From: a bacterium HR35
GTDB lineage: Bacteria; Patescibacteriota; Minisyncoccia; UBA6257; HR35
Length of the DNA stretch: 45,007 nucleotides
Direction of reading: 5' to 3'
Assembly: GCA_002898235.1 (NCBI GenBank)
Contig: BEIL01000001.1
Span: 80,034 to 125,040, forward strand
Part shown: piece by piece, positions 8,241 through 16,293 of the stretch
Numbering within the stretch: position 1 is the first letter of the stretch
How the letters are laid out: each line of letters begins with the position of its first letter
Translations under genes and position numbers: made by a program
The notes under the pieces: generated by a model
The model's input: the letters and a program-made list of their open reading frames with translations, nothing else
Database searches by the model: none
Told to the model about the DNA's origin: nothing

Positions 8241-8313
8241 CGGGGTGTGGCGCAATGGTTAGCGCGCTGGCTTTGGGAGCCAGAGGTTGCGGGTTCGAGT
8301 CCCGCCACCCCGA
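8241..8313 (+). tRNA. tRNA-Pro (anticodon TGG)
   Basis: The acceptor stem CGGGGTG pairs with CACCCCG. The anticodon loop TTTGGGA sits between CTGGC and GCCAG, giving anticodon TGG. The T arm is GCGGG-TTCGAGT-CCCGC. The discriminator is A (8313), and CCA is not encoded (AAG follows). Confidence 0.95.
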
Positions 8314-8322
8314 AAGTTTAAG

Positions 8323-9420
8323 ATGAAAACTGCTTATTCGGTTTTAGATGAAAATAATTTAAAAACAACTTTTGTTTTTTTCTTTTATTATTTAGTTTTT
8401 GCCTTAATTGGATTAGTTTCTTATATTCTTTTAAAAAATATTTATGTTGTTTTATCTTTAATTATTTTTGCCTTTTTATACAATTTGTTTTTTCTCTTTA
8501 AGGGAGATAAAATAACTGCTTTCATTTTTAAAGCTAAAGAAATAAAAAAAGAAGATAATCCTGAAATTTATAATCTGGTTGAAAATGTTTCAATTACTGC
8601 TGGTTTGCCAAAAACTCCTAAAATTTATCTTATTGATACTAAAGAAATGAATGCTTTTGCTTATGGAACAAGTTATAAAAATTACCTAATTTGTTTGACA
8701 ACAGGATTAATAGAAAAATTAGACAAAAAAGAATTGGAGGCAGTTATTGCTCATGAAATCTCTCATATAAAGAATAAAGATACAAGAACAATGACTGTAG
8801 CTGTTTTTTTAGCTGGAGTAATTTATCTTATCTCTGATATTATTATTCGGGCTTTAGGAGAATCTTCTTCAAAAAATGACGAAAATAAAAACAGCAGTAA
8901 TTTGTATATCTTAGTTGGCGCTTTATTAATTTTAGCTCCAATCTTTGCTAGTATAATTACTTTTGCTATTTCTAGGAAAAGAGAATTTGCTGCCGATGCT
9001 TCAGCTGCTTTACTTACTCGGGATCCTTTAGCTCTGGCTTCAGCTTTAAAAAAAATAGCTACTTCTGATCATAACCTTTTTAAAAGTGAATCATCTCAAG
9101 CTTCTTTAGCTTATACTCCTCTTTTTATTGTCGATCCTAATAAAGAATTTCCCAAACCTTTATCACAAAATTTTTCTGATAATCAAAAAATAAAGAAAGA
9201 AAAATGGAATATGAAAAAACTTAATGAGTTTATAGAATGGTTAGTATTGTTTTCCTTATGTATTTTAACACCGCTTATTATTTTAATTGCAGAAAAAGAC
9301 TATTTGATTTTAGGTATCTTAATTGGCATATTTATTTCTGCATTTATTTCTTCTAAATTATATGATACTCATCCACCTATTGAAGAAAGAATCGAGATTT
9401 TAGAAAAAATGGTGATTTAA
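8323..9420 (+). CDS. htpX: M48-family membrane zinc protease HtpX
   Basis: Two hydrophobic helices at the N-terminus lead to KIYLIDTKEMNAFAYG and IAHEISHIKNKDT, whose HEISH is the HExxH zinc motif. Two more membrane helices follow. SRKREFAADASAA provides the third zinc-ligand glutamate. HtpX degrades misfolded membrane proteins with its active site facing the cytosol. An upstream in-frame TTG at 8287 lies inside the tRNA, so the ATG at 8323 is the real start. The neighbourhood with lemA fits the common lemA-htpX pairing. The last 60 residues hold two further hydrophobic helices and HPPIEERIEIL. Confidence 0.93.
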   Translation: MKTAYSVLDENNLKTTFVFFFYYLVFALIGLVSYILLKNIYVVLSLIIFAFLYNLFFLFKGDKITAFIFKAKEIKKEDNPEIYNLVENVSITAGLPKTPKIYLIDTKEMNAFAYGTSYKNYLICLTTGLIEKLDKKELEAVIAHEISHIKNKDTRTMTVAVFLAGVIYLISDIIIRALGESSSKNDENKNSSNLYILVGALLILAPIFASIITFAISRKREFAADASAALLTRDPLALASALKKIATSDHNLFKSESSQASLAYTPLFIVDPNKEFPKPLSQNFSDNQKIKKEKWNMKKLNEFIEWLVLFSLCILTPLIILIAEKDYLILGILIGIFISAFISSKLYDTHPPIEERIEILEKMVI

Positions 9421-9421
9421 T

Positions 9422-9450
9422 TTGAAATTTCTTAAAAATTGATTTAAAAT
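9422..9450 (+). promoter_or_regulatory. Promoter of the ileS operon
   Basis: TTGAAA (9422-9427), a 17-base spacer and TAAAAT (9445-9450) lie in the 58-base gap before ileS. The predicted leader is about 20 bases and has no Shine-Dalgarno sequence. Confidence 0.55.
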
Positions 9451-9478
9451 AAATAAAAATTCAATAAAGTTAGCAAAA

Positions 9479-12400
9479 ATGATAAGGTTTCCAACAATTC
9501 CCGAAATAGAAAAATTGATTATTAGATTTTGGAAATCACAAAAAATTTTTCTTAAATCTTTAGAACAAAATAAAAACAAAAAAAGATTTAATTGGTATGA
9601 AGGACCGCCTTATGCCAATGCTGCTCCTCATGTTGGCCATTTTTTAACAAGGATTTATAAAGATACAACTATGAGATTTTTTACAATGAGAGGCTATTAT
9701 GTTCCTCGAGTTGCTGGTTGGGATACTCATGGTTTGCCAATTGAAGTAGTAACAGAAAAAGAGCTTGGTTTTAAAAACAAAAAAGATATTTATGATTATG
9801 GAATAGAAAATTTTAATTTGAAATGTAAAGAATTGGTGATGAAATACAAAAATGTTTGGGAAGAAACTGATGAACGGATGGGGTTTTGGATTGATCACAG
9901 GAATGCTTATGTTACTTATGATCCTTTTTATATTGAATCGACTTGGTGGATTTTAAGCGAAATTTATAAAAAAGGTTTATTAGTTCAGGAATACCGAATT
10001 TTTCCTTATTGCCCTCGATGCGAAACTATACTTTCTAAAGCTGAATTGGGAATGCCTGATGCTTATAAAAAAGTTAAAGACCCTGATGTTTATGTTATGT
10101 TTAAAGTCAAAAATAAAGATGAATATCTTTTAGCTTGGACAACTACACCCTGGACATTACCAGGTAATTTGGCTTTAGCTGTTAATCCTGATTTTGATTA
10201 TTATCTTTATGAAACTGACAAAGGAAAAATTTGGACTCATCAAAAATTAGAAGGATTTAAAATCTTAAAAACAGTAAAAGGAAAAGAACTTGAGGGTTTA
10301 AAATATGAGCCTTTATTTAAGATTGAAAAATTTGAAATTAAAGATAATCATTATAAAGTCTATTTAGCAGATTTTGTTAAAGAAGAAGAGGGAACTGGAA
10401 TAGTTCATATTGCTCCAGCCTTTGGTGAGGATGACTTTAAATTAGGAGAAAAAAATAAGTTAGGGGTTTTAAATTATTTAGATGCTCAAGGTAGGTTTAT
10501 TTCTGGTTATCTTAAGGATTTAGAAGGAGAAATAGAAGGAAAATATTTTAAAGAAGCTGATGAATTAATTTTTAATTATTTGAATGAAAAAGGGTTAATC
10601 TTTAAAGGTGATTTAAAAGGATATGAACATGATTATCCTCATTGTTGGCGTTGTAAAAATCCTTTGATTTATTTTGCTAACAAAGCTTGGGTAATAAAAA
10701 TTTCTAAAATTAAAGATAAATTAATTGAAGCTCATAAAAAAGTTAGATGGATTCCTGAAGAAACTGGAAATAGATTTTATGAATGGATCAAAGAAGGTGT
10801 TGATTGGAATCTTTCAAGAACAAGATTTTGGGGAATACCTCTACCTTTGTGGATTTGTGAAAGATGTGGTTATACCGAAAGTATTAGTTCAGTCGAAGAA
10901 TTAGCTAAACATTTTAAAGCTAATAATGAGTACATTTTGATGAGACATGAAGAAGCTTTAAGTAATAAGAAAAACTTTTTATCCTCCTATCCAGAGGAAA
11001 AATTCAATCCATTAACTAGGAAAGGAGTCTTAGAAGCTAAAAGAAAAGCTAATTCTCTAAAGAAATTTAAAATTGATTTAATTTTTTCTTCTCCTTTAAC
11101 ACGTTGTAAGCAAACGGCTGAAATTATTGCTGAAAGATTAAAAGTTCCAGTAATTTTTGACCATCGTCTTAGAGAAATAGATTTGGGTGAATTAAATGGT
11201 AAAGCCTATGAAGAATTTGATAAAGTTTATTATGATGAATTTACAGGCAAAAGAGATCTTAACAAAAAACCAATTAATGCTGAAAGTTTAAATGAAGTAA
11301 GAAAAAGAGTAATTGATTTTCTTCTTGATTTAGAAAAAATTTATAAAGGAAAAAATATTTTAATTGTTTCTCATGGAGCACCACTCTGGATGTTAGAAGC
11401 AGAAATGCAAGCTATTAATGATAAAGACCTTTTAGATTTTAAAATTAAACCTTATAAATTAGGAGAATTTAGAAAAGTTGAATTTAAAATAGTTCCTCGA
11501 AACTCTGAAGGATTAATTGATCTTCACAAACCATTTGTTGATAATTTTTCTTGGCTTTGTCCTAAATGTAAAGGCTTAATGAAAAGAACACCAGAAATCG
11601 CTGATATTTGGTTTGATTCAGGTTGCGTTCCTTTTGCTTCTAATTACTATCCGAAGAGAAATAAAAAAGAAATAGATAAAAAAATAATTTTCCCAGCAGA
11701 TTTTTTAGCTGAAGCAATAGATCAAACTCGTGGGTGGTTTTATACTTTACTAGCTGTTAGTGTTTTAGTTAAAAATGAAGTTCCTTATAAAAACATTATT
11801 TGTATGGGATTAGTTTTAGATGCTCAAGGAAAGAAAATGTCAAAATCAATTGGTAATGTTATTGACCCTCAAGAGATAATGGAAAAAGAAGGAGCTGATG
11901 TTTTAAGAACCTATCTTTTCTATTTAAATGAAGCCGGAGATAATAAACTTTTTAAAGAAGATGAGTTTAAAACTTTTAAAAATGAATTTTATAACCTCCT
12001 TTTTAATATTTTGAAATTTTATAAATTCTATTATGACCCTTCAATAAGAAGTTATAAGAGTAATAAAGAAATGACAACCATTGATATCTGGTTTAATGCT
12101 CGCTTTAAAGAAACTTATCAAAATTACTTAAAATATATGGAAAATTTTAATTATCATAAAGCATTTAGATTACTATTTGACCTTTTGGGAGATTTTTCTC
12201 GCTGGTGGTTAAGGCGCTCAAGAGAAAGATTTCAAAACCCTAAAGACAAAAAAGAGTTTATCAATGCTTATCTAAATTTTCAAGATTTTCTCTATGAATT
12301 CATTAAAATGTTAGCTCCATTATCTCCTTTTGTTAGTGAATATATTTATCAGGAAATAAAGGAAGACCTCCAAATAAGAAGATATACTAAAGAGAGCATT

Positions 12401-12970
12401 CATTTAGAGAAATTAGGAGAACCAATAAAACTTTCACTTAAAGAAAAGCTTTTACTTACAGAAGTAGAAAAGATTAAAAAATTAGCTTCAACAATCCATC
12501 GCTTAAGAAAAGAAAACAATCTTAAAATCAGAATACCACTTCGTTCTCTTTATCTTAAGACAAAATATTCACCTGAAGTTTTGGAACTTTTGAAAGAAGA
12601 AACAAATATTTTAGAAGTCATTTATGGTGAACCTAAAGAAAAGGAAGATTATCTTTATGTTAATGAACCAGAGGAATTATGGTTAAATGTTAAAATTGAT
12701 GAGGAATTAGGAAAAATTGGATTAGTAAGAGAGTTTATTAGACTAGTTCAAGATTTAAGACAGAAAGCTAATCTTCTTCCCAAAGAAACTGTTGGTTTAA
12801 AAATTGAAACCCAAAATAAAGCTTTAGCTAATTTATTAAGAAGTGAATTAAAAACTATTTCTCAAATTACTAAGACCAAATTATTAAATAAAGGAAAAAC
12901 AATTTTAGCTGAAAAAGAAGAAGATTTTGAAAATTTTGGGAAATTAAAAGTAACTTTGTTTAAAATTTAA
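9479..12970 (+). CDS. ileS: Isoleucine--tRNA ligase (type 2) with internal histidine-phosphatase domain
   Basis: HVGH (residues 51-54) is the HIGH motif and KMSKS is at 786-790. The CP1 editing domain includes WTTTPWTLPGNLALAVNP. Zinc knuckles CPRC, CWRC, CERC and CPKC are visible. Sequence style is that of archaeal/eukaryal-type IleRS, the class associated with mupirocin resistance. Between CERCGYTESISSVEELAK and DLHKPFVD about 190 extra residues form a complete phosphoglycerate-mutase-like domain (separate entry). This explains the length of 1163 residues. The C-terminus is the usual anticodon-binding helical domain. The stop overlaps the next start by one base (TAATG). It charges tRNA-Ile in the cytosol. 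Confidence 0.95.
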   Translation: MIRFPTIPEIEKLIIRFWKSQKIFLKSLEQNKNKKRFNWYEGPPYANAAPHVGHFLTRIYKDTTMRFFTMRGYYVPRVAGWDTHGLPIEVVTEKELGFKNKKDIYDYGIENFNLKCKELVMKYKNVWEETDERMGFWIDHRNAYVTYDPFYIESTWWILSEIYKKGLLVQEYRIFPYCPRCETILSKAELGMPDAYKKVKDPDVYVMFKVKNKDEYLLAWTTTPWTLPGNLALAVNPDFDYYLYETDKGKIWTHQKLEGFKILKTVKGKELEGLKYEPLFKIEKFEIKDNHYKVYLADFVKEEEGTGIVHIAPAFGEDDFKLGEKNKLGVLNYLDAQGRFISGYLKDLEGEIEGKYFKEADELIFNYLNEKGLIFKGDLKGYEHDYPHCWRCKNPLIYFANKAWVIKISKIKDKLIEAHKKVRWIPEETGNRFYEWIKEGVDWNLSRTRFWGIPLPLWICERCGYTESISSVEELAKHFKANNEYILMRHEEALSNKKNFLSSYPEEKFNPLTRKGVLEAKRKANSLKKFKIDLIFSSPLTRCKQTAEIIAERLKVPVIFDHRLREIDLGELNGKAYEEFDKVYYDEFTGKRDLNKKPINAESLNEVRKRVIDFLLDLEKIYKGKNILIVSHGAPLWMLEAEMQAINDKDLLDFKIKPYKLGEFRKVEFKIVPRNSEGLIDLHKPFVDNFSWLCPKCKGLMKRTPEIADIWFDSGCVPFASNYYPKRNKKEIDKKIIFPADFLAEAIDQTRGWFYTLLAVSVLVKNEVPYKNIICMGLVLDAQGKKMSKSIGNVIDPQEIMEKEGADVLRTYLFYLNEAGDNKLFKEDEFKTFKNEFYNLLFNILKFYKFYYDPSIRSYKSNKEMTTIDIWFNARFKETYQNYLKYMENFNYHKAFRLLFDLLGDFSRWWLRRSRERFQNPKDKKEFINAYLNFQDFLYEFIKMLAPLSPFVSEYIYQEIKEDLQIRRYTKESIHLEKLGEPIKLSLKEKLLLTEVEKIKKLASTIHRLRKENNLKIRIPLRSLYLKTKYSPEVLELLKEETNILEVIYGEPKEKEDYLYVNEPEELWLNVKIDEELGKIGLVREFIRLVQDLRQKANLLPKETVGLKIETQNKALANLLRSELKTISQITKTKLLNKGKTILAEKEEDFENFGKLKVTLFKI
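10931..11490 (+). other. Histidine-phosphatase domain inserted inside IleRS
   Basis: Residues about 485-671 of IleRS start YILMRHEEAL, with Arg489-His490 matching the RHG catalytic motif. FSSPLTRCKQTAEII and HRLREIDLGELNGKAYEEF match the second arginine and acid regions. IVSHGAPLWM holds the second catalytic histidine (His632). All key residues of the family seem present, so it may be enzymatically active. It sits in a loop of the zinc-binding module before KMSKS. Confidence 0.88.
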
Positions 12971-13302
12971 TGATGGAAAAAATAAGTTTAACCGATTTTC
13001 AAAAAATAGATTTGAGGGTAGGGAAAATAATTAATGTTGAAAAAATTGAAAACACGGATAAACTTTATAAAATCTTAGTCGATTTAGGAAATGAAAAAAG
13101 AACAATAGTTTCGGGAATAGCTGATAAATACAGCCCAGAAGAATTAAACGGACAACTTATTATTGTTGTTGCTAATCTTGAAGAAAAAGTAATCAAAGGA
13201 GTTAAAAGCGAAGGAATGCTTTTAGCAGTCGATGATGAAGAAATTGGACCGGTTTTAATAGTTCCACTTTCCCAAGTAAAAGTTGGTTCTAAAGTAAGAT
13301 AA
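12970..13302 (+). CDS. Stand-alone tRNA-binding domain protein (Trbp111/MetRS C-terminal type)
   Basis: The 110 residues form a single OB fold: IDLRVGKIINVEKIENTDKL, then IVSGIADKYSPEEL and IVVANLEEKVIKGVKSEGML. This is the domain found at the C-terminus of bacterial MetRS, in Trbp111, CsaA and EMAPII, which binds the elbow of tRNAs. Here it is free and starts on the last base of the ileS stop, so it may help IleRS hold tRNA in trans (inference). It could instead be the detached MetRS domain. Two ATGs in a row (12970, 12973) leave the start open by one codon. Confidence 0.85.
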   Translation: MMEKISLTDFQKIDLRVGKIINVEKIENTDKLYKILVDLGNEKRTIVSGIADKYSPEELNGQLIIVVANLEEKVIKGVKSEGMLLAVDDEEIGPVLIVPLSQVKVGSKVR

Positions 13303-14061
13303 ATGGATTTTGACGAAAAGTATAATTTAATGAAAGAAGGAGGGAAGATTTTAGCAAGAATTATTAATGAGCTAAAAGCTGAAGTTAAAGAAGGCAGAAG
13401 TTTAAAAGACTTAGATAATTTAGCCGAAAAACTTATCTTAGATTCTGGAGCTAGGCCTGCTTTTAAAAATTATAAAGCACCCTTTGCTACTAAACCCTAT
13501 CCTTATACTCTTTGCACTTCCTTAAATGAAATTATAGTTCATGGTTATCCAAAAGAAAATGTTTATCTTAAAAATGGTGATATTTTGAAAATTGATTTGG
13601 GTCTTAATTATAAAGGCTATTTTGTTGATGCAGCAATTACTTTAGGCGTGGGAAAAATTAGCGAAGAAGCAAAATATTTGATTGAATTTACTAAAAGGGC
13701 TTTGATTGAAGCAATAAAAATAATTAAGCCAGGAATAAGAACCGGAGATATTGGTTGGAAAATAGAATCAGTAATTGAAGATGCAGAACTTTCAGTGATT
13801 AAAGATTTTTGTGGCCATGATATAGGTGAATATCTTCATGGTAATTTAGAAATTAGAAATTTTGGAAATCCAGGAGAAGGGAAATTAATAACCGAAGGTA
13901 TGTTTTTTACTATTGAACCAATGGCTTCCTTGGGTAGCGGTGAAGTTGAAAGAATTGATGATTATGTATTTAAAACTAAAGATAATGCACTTTCAAGCCA
14001 CTTTGAAGTAACCCTTGTTGTTTTAAAAAATAAAGCTGAAATTTTAACTCCGATTTTTTAG
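13303..14061 (+). CDS. map: Methionine aminopeptidase, type I
   Basis: The metal ligands are in place: LKIDLGLNYKGYFVDAAI (two Asp), CGHDIGEYLHG (His), FFTIEPMA (Glu) and SSHFEVTLVV (Glu). KEGGKILARIINELK is the usual N-terminal helix. The enzyme removes the initiator methionine from new proteins. The usual HExP after the GHGIG motif reads HGNL here, a small departure from typical type I enzymes. It starts immediately after the upstream stop, so ileS, the tRNA-binding gene and map form one operon. Confidence 0.92.
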   Translation: MDFDEKYNLMKEGGKILARIINELKAEVKEGRSLKDLDNLAEKLILDSGARPAFKNYKAPFATKPYPYTLCTSLNEIIVHGYPKENVYLKNGDILKIDLGLNYKGYFVDAAITLGVGKISEEAKYLIEFTKRALIEAIKIIKPGIRTGDIGWKIESVIEDAELSVIKDFCGHDIGEYLHGNLEIRNFGNPGEGKLITEGMFFTIEPMASLGSGEVERIDDYVFKTKDNALSSHFEVTLVVLKNKAEILTPIF

Positions 14062-14113
14062 ATTTTTATAATAAAATTAAAACAATGGTCAGTAATTAAT
14101 TTAAAAAAAACTA

Positions 14114-14320
14114 ATGAGCTTAGAAGAAGAATACAAAAAGTTTATTCAATTTTTAGTTGAATCTTTACCCGAAGATAAAAGGACAAGATTTATTGAAGAA
14201 GTGAACAAAATTTCCTCAAAATATGATGAGCTATATAAAAAAGAATTTTCTGAAGAAGAAGCAAATAAATTTTTCTCTAATTTTTTAATGGAAATTTTAG
14301 AAGTTTATACAAAAATTTAA
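14114..14320 (+). CDS. Small acidic helical protein of unknown function
   Basis: The 68 residues are highly charged and predicted helical (MSLEEEYKKFIQFLVESL, then EEVNKISSKYDELYKK). No motif is recognised. It precedes a one-span membrane protein by 34 bases. This repeats the arrangement of a small acidic protein beside a membrane protein seen at 6314 and 26633. The ATG is preceded by AAAAAAACTA, the A-rich context common here. Confidence 0.5.
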   Translation: MSLEEEYKKFIQFLVESLPEDKRTRFIEEVNKISSKYDELYKKEFSEEEANKFFSNFLMEILEVYTKI

Positions 14321-14354
14321 ATTTTAGTCGCAATTAAAATTGTTAAAAATTAAA

Positions 14355-14873
14355 ATGATAAACTTCGAATCTTTCAGATCACCCAAACCACCAGAATTAA
14401 ACATAAGAATACCGAATTTTATTAAAGAATTAGGTAAAAACATTGAACATTTACAAGAAAATTTTAGTTTAATTAACCAATTGTTAGATCAATTAAAATT
14501 ATTAGGAGCTCTAAATCAAGATTTTATAAGAATAATTGTTGAATTTTCAAAATCAGCTGGAGCAGAATTACAGGGATTTGATTTTAATCAAATTCTTTTA
14601 AAACCTTATGGTCTTATTGAAGAAGCTAAAGCTGATATTCAGGCAAGTATTGAAAAATTTTTAAATAGTCATCCAACTTTACAATCCCTATTTGATAAGA
14701 TAAAAAATGTTGTTAAACAGCAACGTGGAGAAATTTCTGTCGGGCTTGCACTTTTATTATTTTTTATAGGATTATTTATAATAGCTGCTTTAGTAGTTGG
14801 CACTGGTAATATTGCTATCGGTCAGGTTCTTAAATTAGACACATTAAAACAAGTTTTTGGTGGTCAAAAATAA
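14355..14873 (+). CDS. Unknown single-span membrane protein
   Basis: The 172-residue protein has a long amphipathic N-terminal part. QQRGEISVGLALLLFFIGLF then leads into a membrane span (about residues 132-155), followed by a short polar tail ending FGGQK. The RGEI before the span is shared with the protein at 5514-6317. An upstream TTG at 14340 is in frame, but the ATG at 14355 has the usual A-rich context and is preferred. Function unknown. It is probably in one unit with the small gene at 14114. Confidence 0.55.
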   Translation: MINFESFRSPKPPELNIRIPNFIKELGKNIEHLQENFSLINQLLDQLKLLGALNQDFIRIIVEFSKSAGAELQGFDFNQILLKPYGLIEEAKADIQASIEKFLNSHPTLQSLFDKIKNVVKQQRGEISVGLALLLFFIGLFIIAALVVGTGNIAIGQVLKLDTLKQVFGGQK

Positions 14874-14885
14874 AGTTATATTTTG

Positions 14886-14970
14886 TCCAGGGGGCAGGAT
14901 TCGAACCTGCGCAGCCACGAAGGGCGCCTGGTTTACAGCCAGGTGCGTTTGACCGCTCCGCCACCCCTGG
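14886..14970 (-). tRNA. tRNA-Tyr (anticodon GTA)
   Basis: Minus strand. CCAGGGG pairs with CCCCTGG in the acceptor stem. The anticodon loop contains GTA (plus-strand TAC at 14934-14936) between CTGG and CCAG. A long variable arm (GCGCCCTTCGTGGCTGCG region) marks it as class II, as bacterial tRNA-Tyr is. The discriminator is A, and CCA is not encoded (CAAAA follows). Confidence 0.94.
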
Positions 14971-14984
14971 TTTTTATATTTTTT

Positions 14985-14990
14985 ATTATA
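14985..14990 (-). promoter_or_regulatory. -10 box of tRNA-Tyr
   Basis: On the minus strand TATAAT ends 14 bases before the tRNA 5' end. No convincing -35 hexamer is seen. It lies in the divergent gap with the glycerate kinase gene. Confidence 0.45.
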
Positions 14991-15012
14991 CCATAAACTA
15001 AAATATTAATTA

Positions 15013-16293
15013 ATGCTAATTAAAAATTTTCAAGAACTAAATTTATCTTCTCAAAGAAAAATAGCTCTTGAAGCTTTAGAAAAAGGACTTTTAGCTCTTC
15101 AACCAGAAAGCTATCTTCAAAGACAAATTACTATTGAAGATAGCCTTTTAAAAATTCAAAATTCTATTTATGATTTAAAAAGTTATAAAAATGTTTATTT
15201 AATTGGTTTTGGCAAGGGAGCAAGTAAGGTAGCTAAATACTTAGAAGATAAATTAGAACAATTTTTAAAAGAAGGATATGTTATTGATTTAATTACTCAA
15301 GAATTCAAAAAAATTGAATTTACTTTTGGCTCCCATCCTTTACCTTCTCTTGATAATTTATCTTTTACTCAAAAAATAATTAAGAGATTTGAAAATAATC
15401 TAACAGAAAAGGATTTAGTAATTGTAATTACTTGCGGTGGAGGTTCAGCAATGCTTGAACTGCCTGCCAAAATAGATTTAGAAAAAATAAAGGAAATCAA
15501 TGAAGAACTTTTAAAATCGGGCGCTAATATTTATCAAATGAATACTATAAGAAAACACCTTTCGTTAGTTAAAGGCGGCGGATTAGCCAAGATTCTTTAT
15601 CCAACCAAAGTTATTTCTCTGATTCTTTCAGATGTTCCAGGTGATGATGTTGGTTTTGTTGCTTCAGGCCCAACCGTTCAAGATGAAACAACTTTAACTG
15701 ATGCTATCGAAATTATTAAAAAATTTAATCTTCAAGAAAAAATAAAAATAGACTGGCTAATAGAAACGCCCAAAGAAGATATTTATTTCAAAAAAATTGA
15801 CTATTTTGTAATTTTAAGTAATAAATTAGCTTTAGAAGAAATGAAAAATTACTTAGAAAATAATGGTTATTTTGTTGAAATCTTAAATTATCAGCTTCAA
15901 GGCAGAGTTGAGGAAATAGCTAAAGATTTTTTTAATTTAAATAATAAAAAAGGAGTTTTTTTAGCAGGAGGTGAAACAACCGTTGAAGTCAAGGGTCAAG
16001 GAAAAGGAGGCAGAAATCAAGAATTGGTTTTATGGTTTTTAAAATATTTAGAAGAAAATCCAAGAAATGGTCTTTTTGTTTCTTTTAATTCTGATGGTTA
16101 TGATAACACTGAATTTGGAGGAGCTATTGGTGATTTAATTTCTTTAAAAAAAGCTAAAGATTTAAATCTTGATTTGAATGAATTTTTGAGCAATAATGAT
16201 AGTTTTAACTTTTTTAAACTTATTGGCGATGGAATTATAACTGGAAGGTTGGAATCAAATGTAGCTGATTTAATGATTTTAGTTAATTTTTAA
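15013..16293 (+). CDS. Glycerate 2-kinase (MOFRL/GckA family)
   Basis: The 426 residues include VYLIGFGKGASKVAKYLED, VITCGGGSAMLELPA and SLILSDVPGDDVGFVASGPT. GKGGRNQELVLWFL and SFNSDGYDNTEFGGAIGD form the C-terminal MOFRL domain. The family phosphorylates D-glycerate to 2-phosphoglycerate, linking it to lower glycolysis. It faces an FAD-linked 2-hydroxyacid oxidase with an 11-base tail-to-tail overlap. Together they may handle small hydroxyacids such as glycolate, lactate and glycerate (inference from proximity). Confidence 0.9.
   Translation: MLIKNFQELNLSSQRKIALEALEKGLLALQPESYLQRQITIEDSLLKIQNSIYDLKSYKNVYLIGFGKGASKVAKYLEDKLEQFLKEGYVIDLITQEFKKIEFTFGSHPLPSLDNLSFTQKIIKRFENNLTEKDLVIVITCGGGSAMLELPAKIDLEKIKEINEELLKSGANIYQMNTIRKHLSLVKGGGLAKILYPTKVISLILSDVPGDDVGFVASGPTVQDETTLTDAIEIIKKFNLQEKIKIDWLIETPKEDIYFKKIDYFVILSNKLALEEMKNYLENNGYFVEILNYQLQGRVEEIAKDFFNLNNKKGVFLAGGETTVEVKGQGKGGRNQELVLWFLKYLEENPRNGLFVSFNSDGYDNTEFGGAIGDLISLKKAKDLNLDLNEFLSNNDSFNFFKLIGDGIITGRLESNVADLMILVNF

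Noticed and set aside
8287-8322. Upstream TTG start for htpX
   Set aside because: This stretch is the 3' half of tRNA-Pro, and its translation is just tRNA sequence read as protein.
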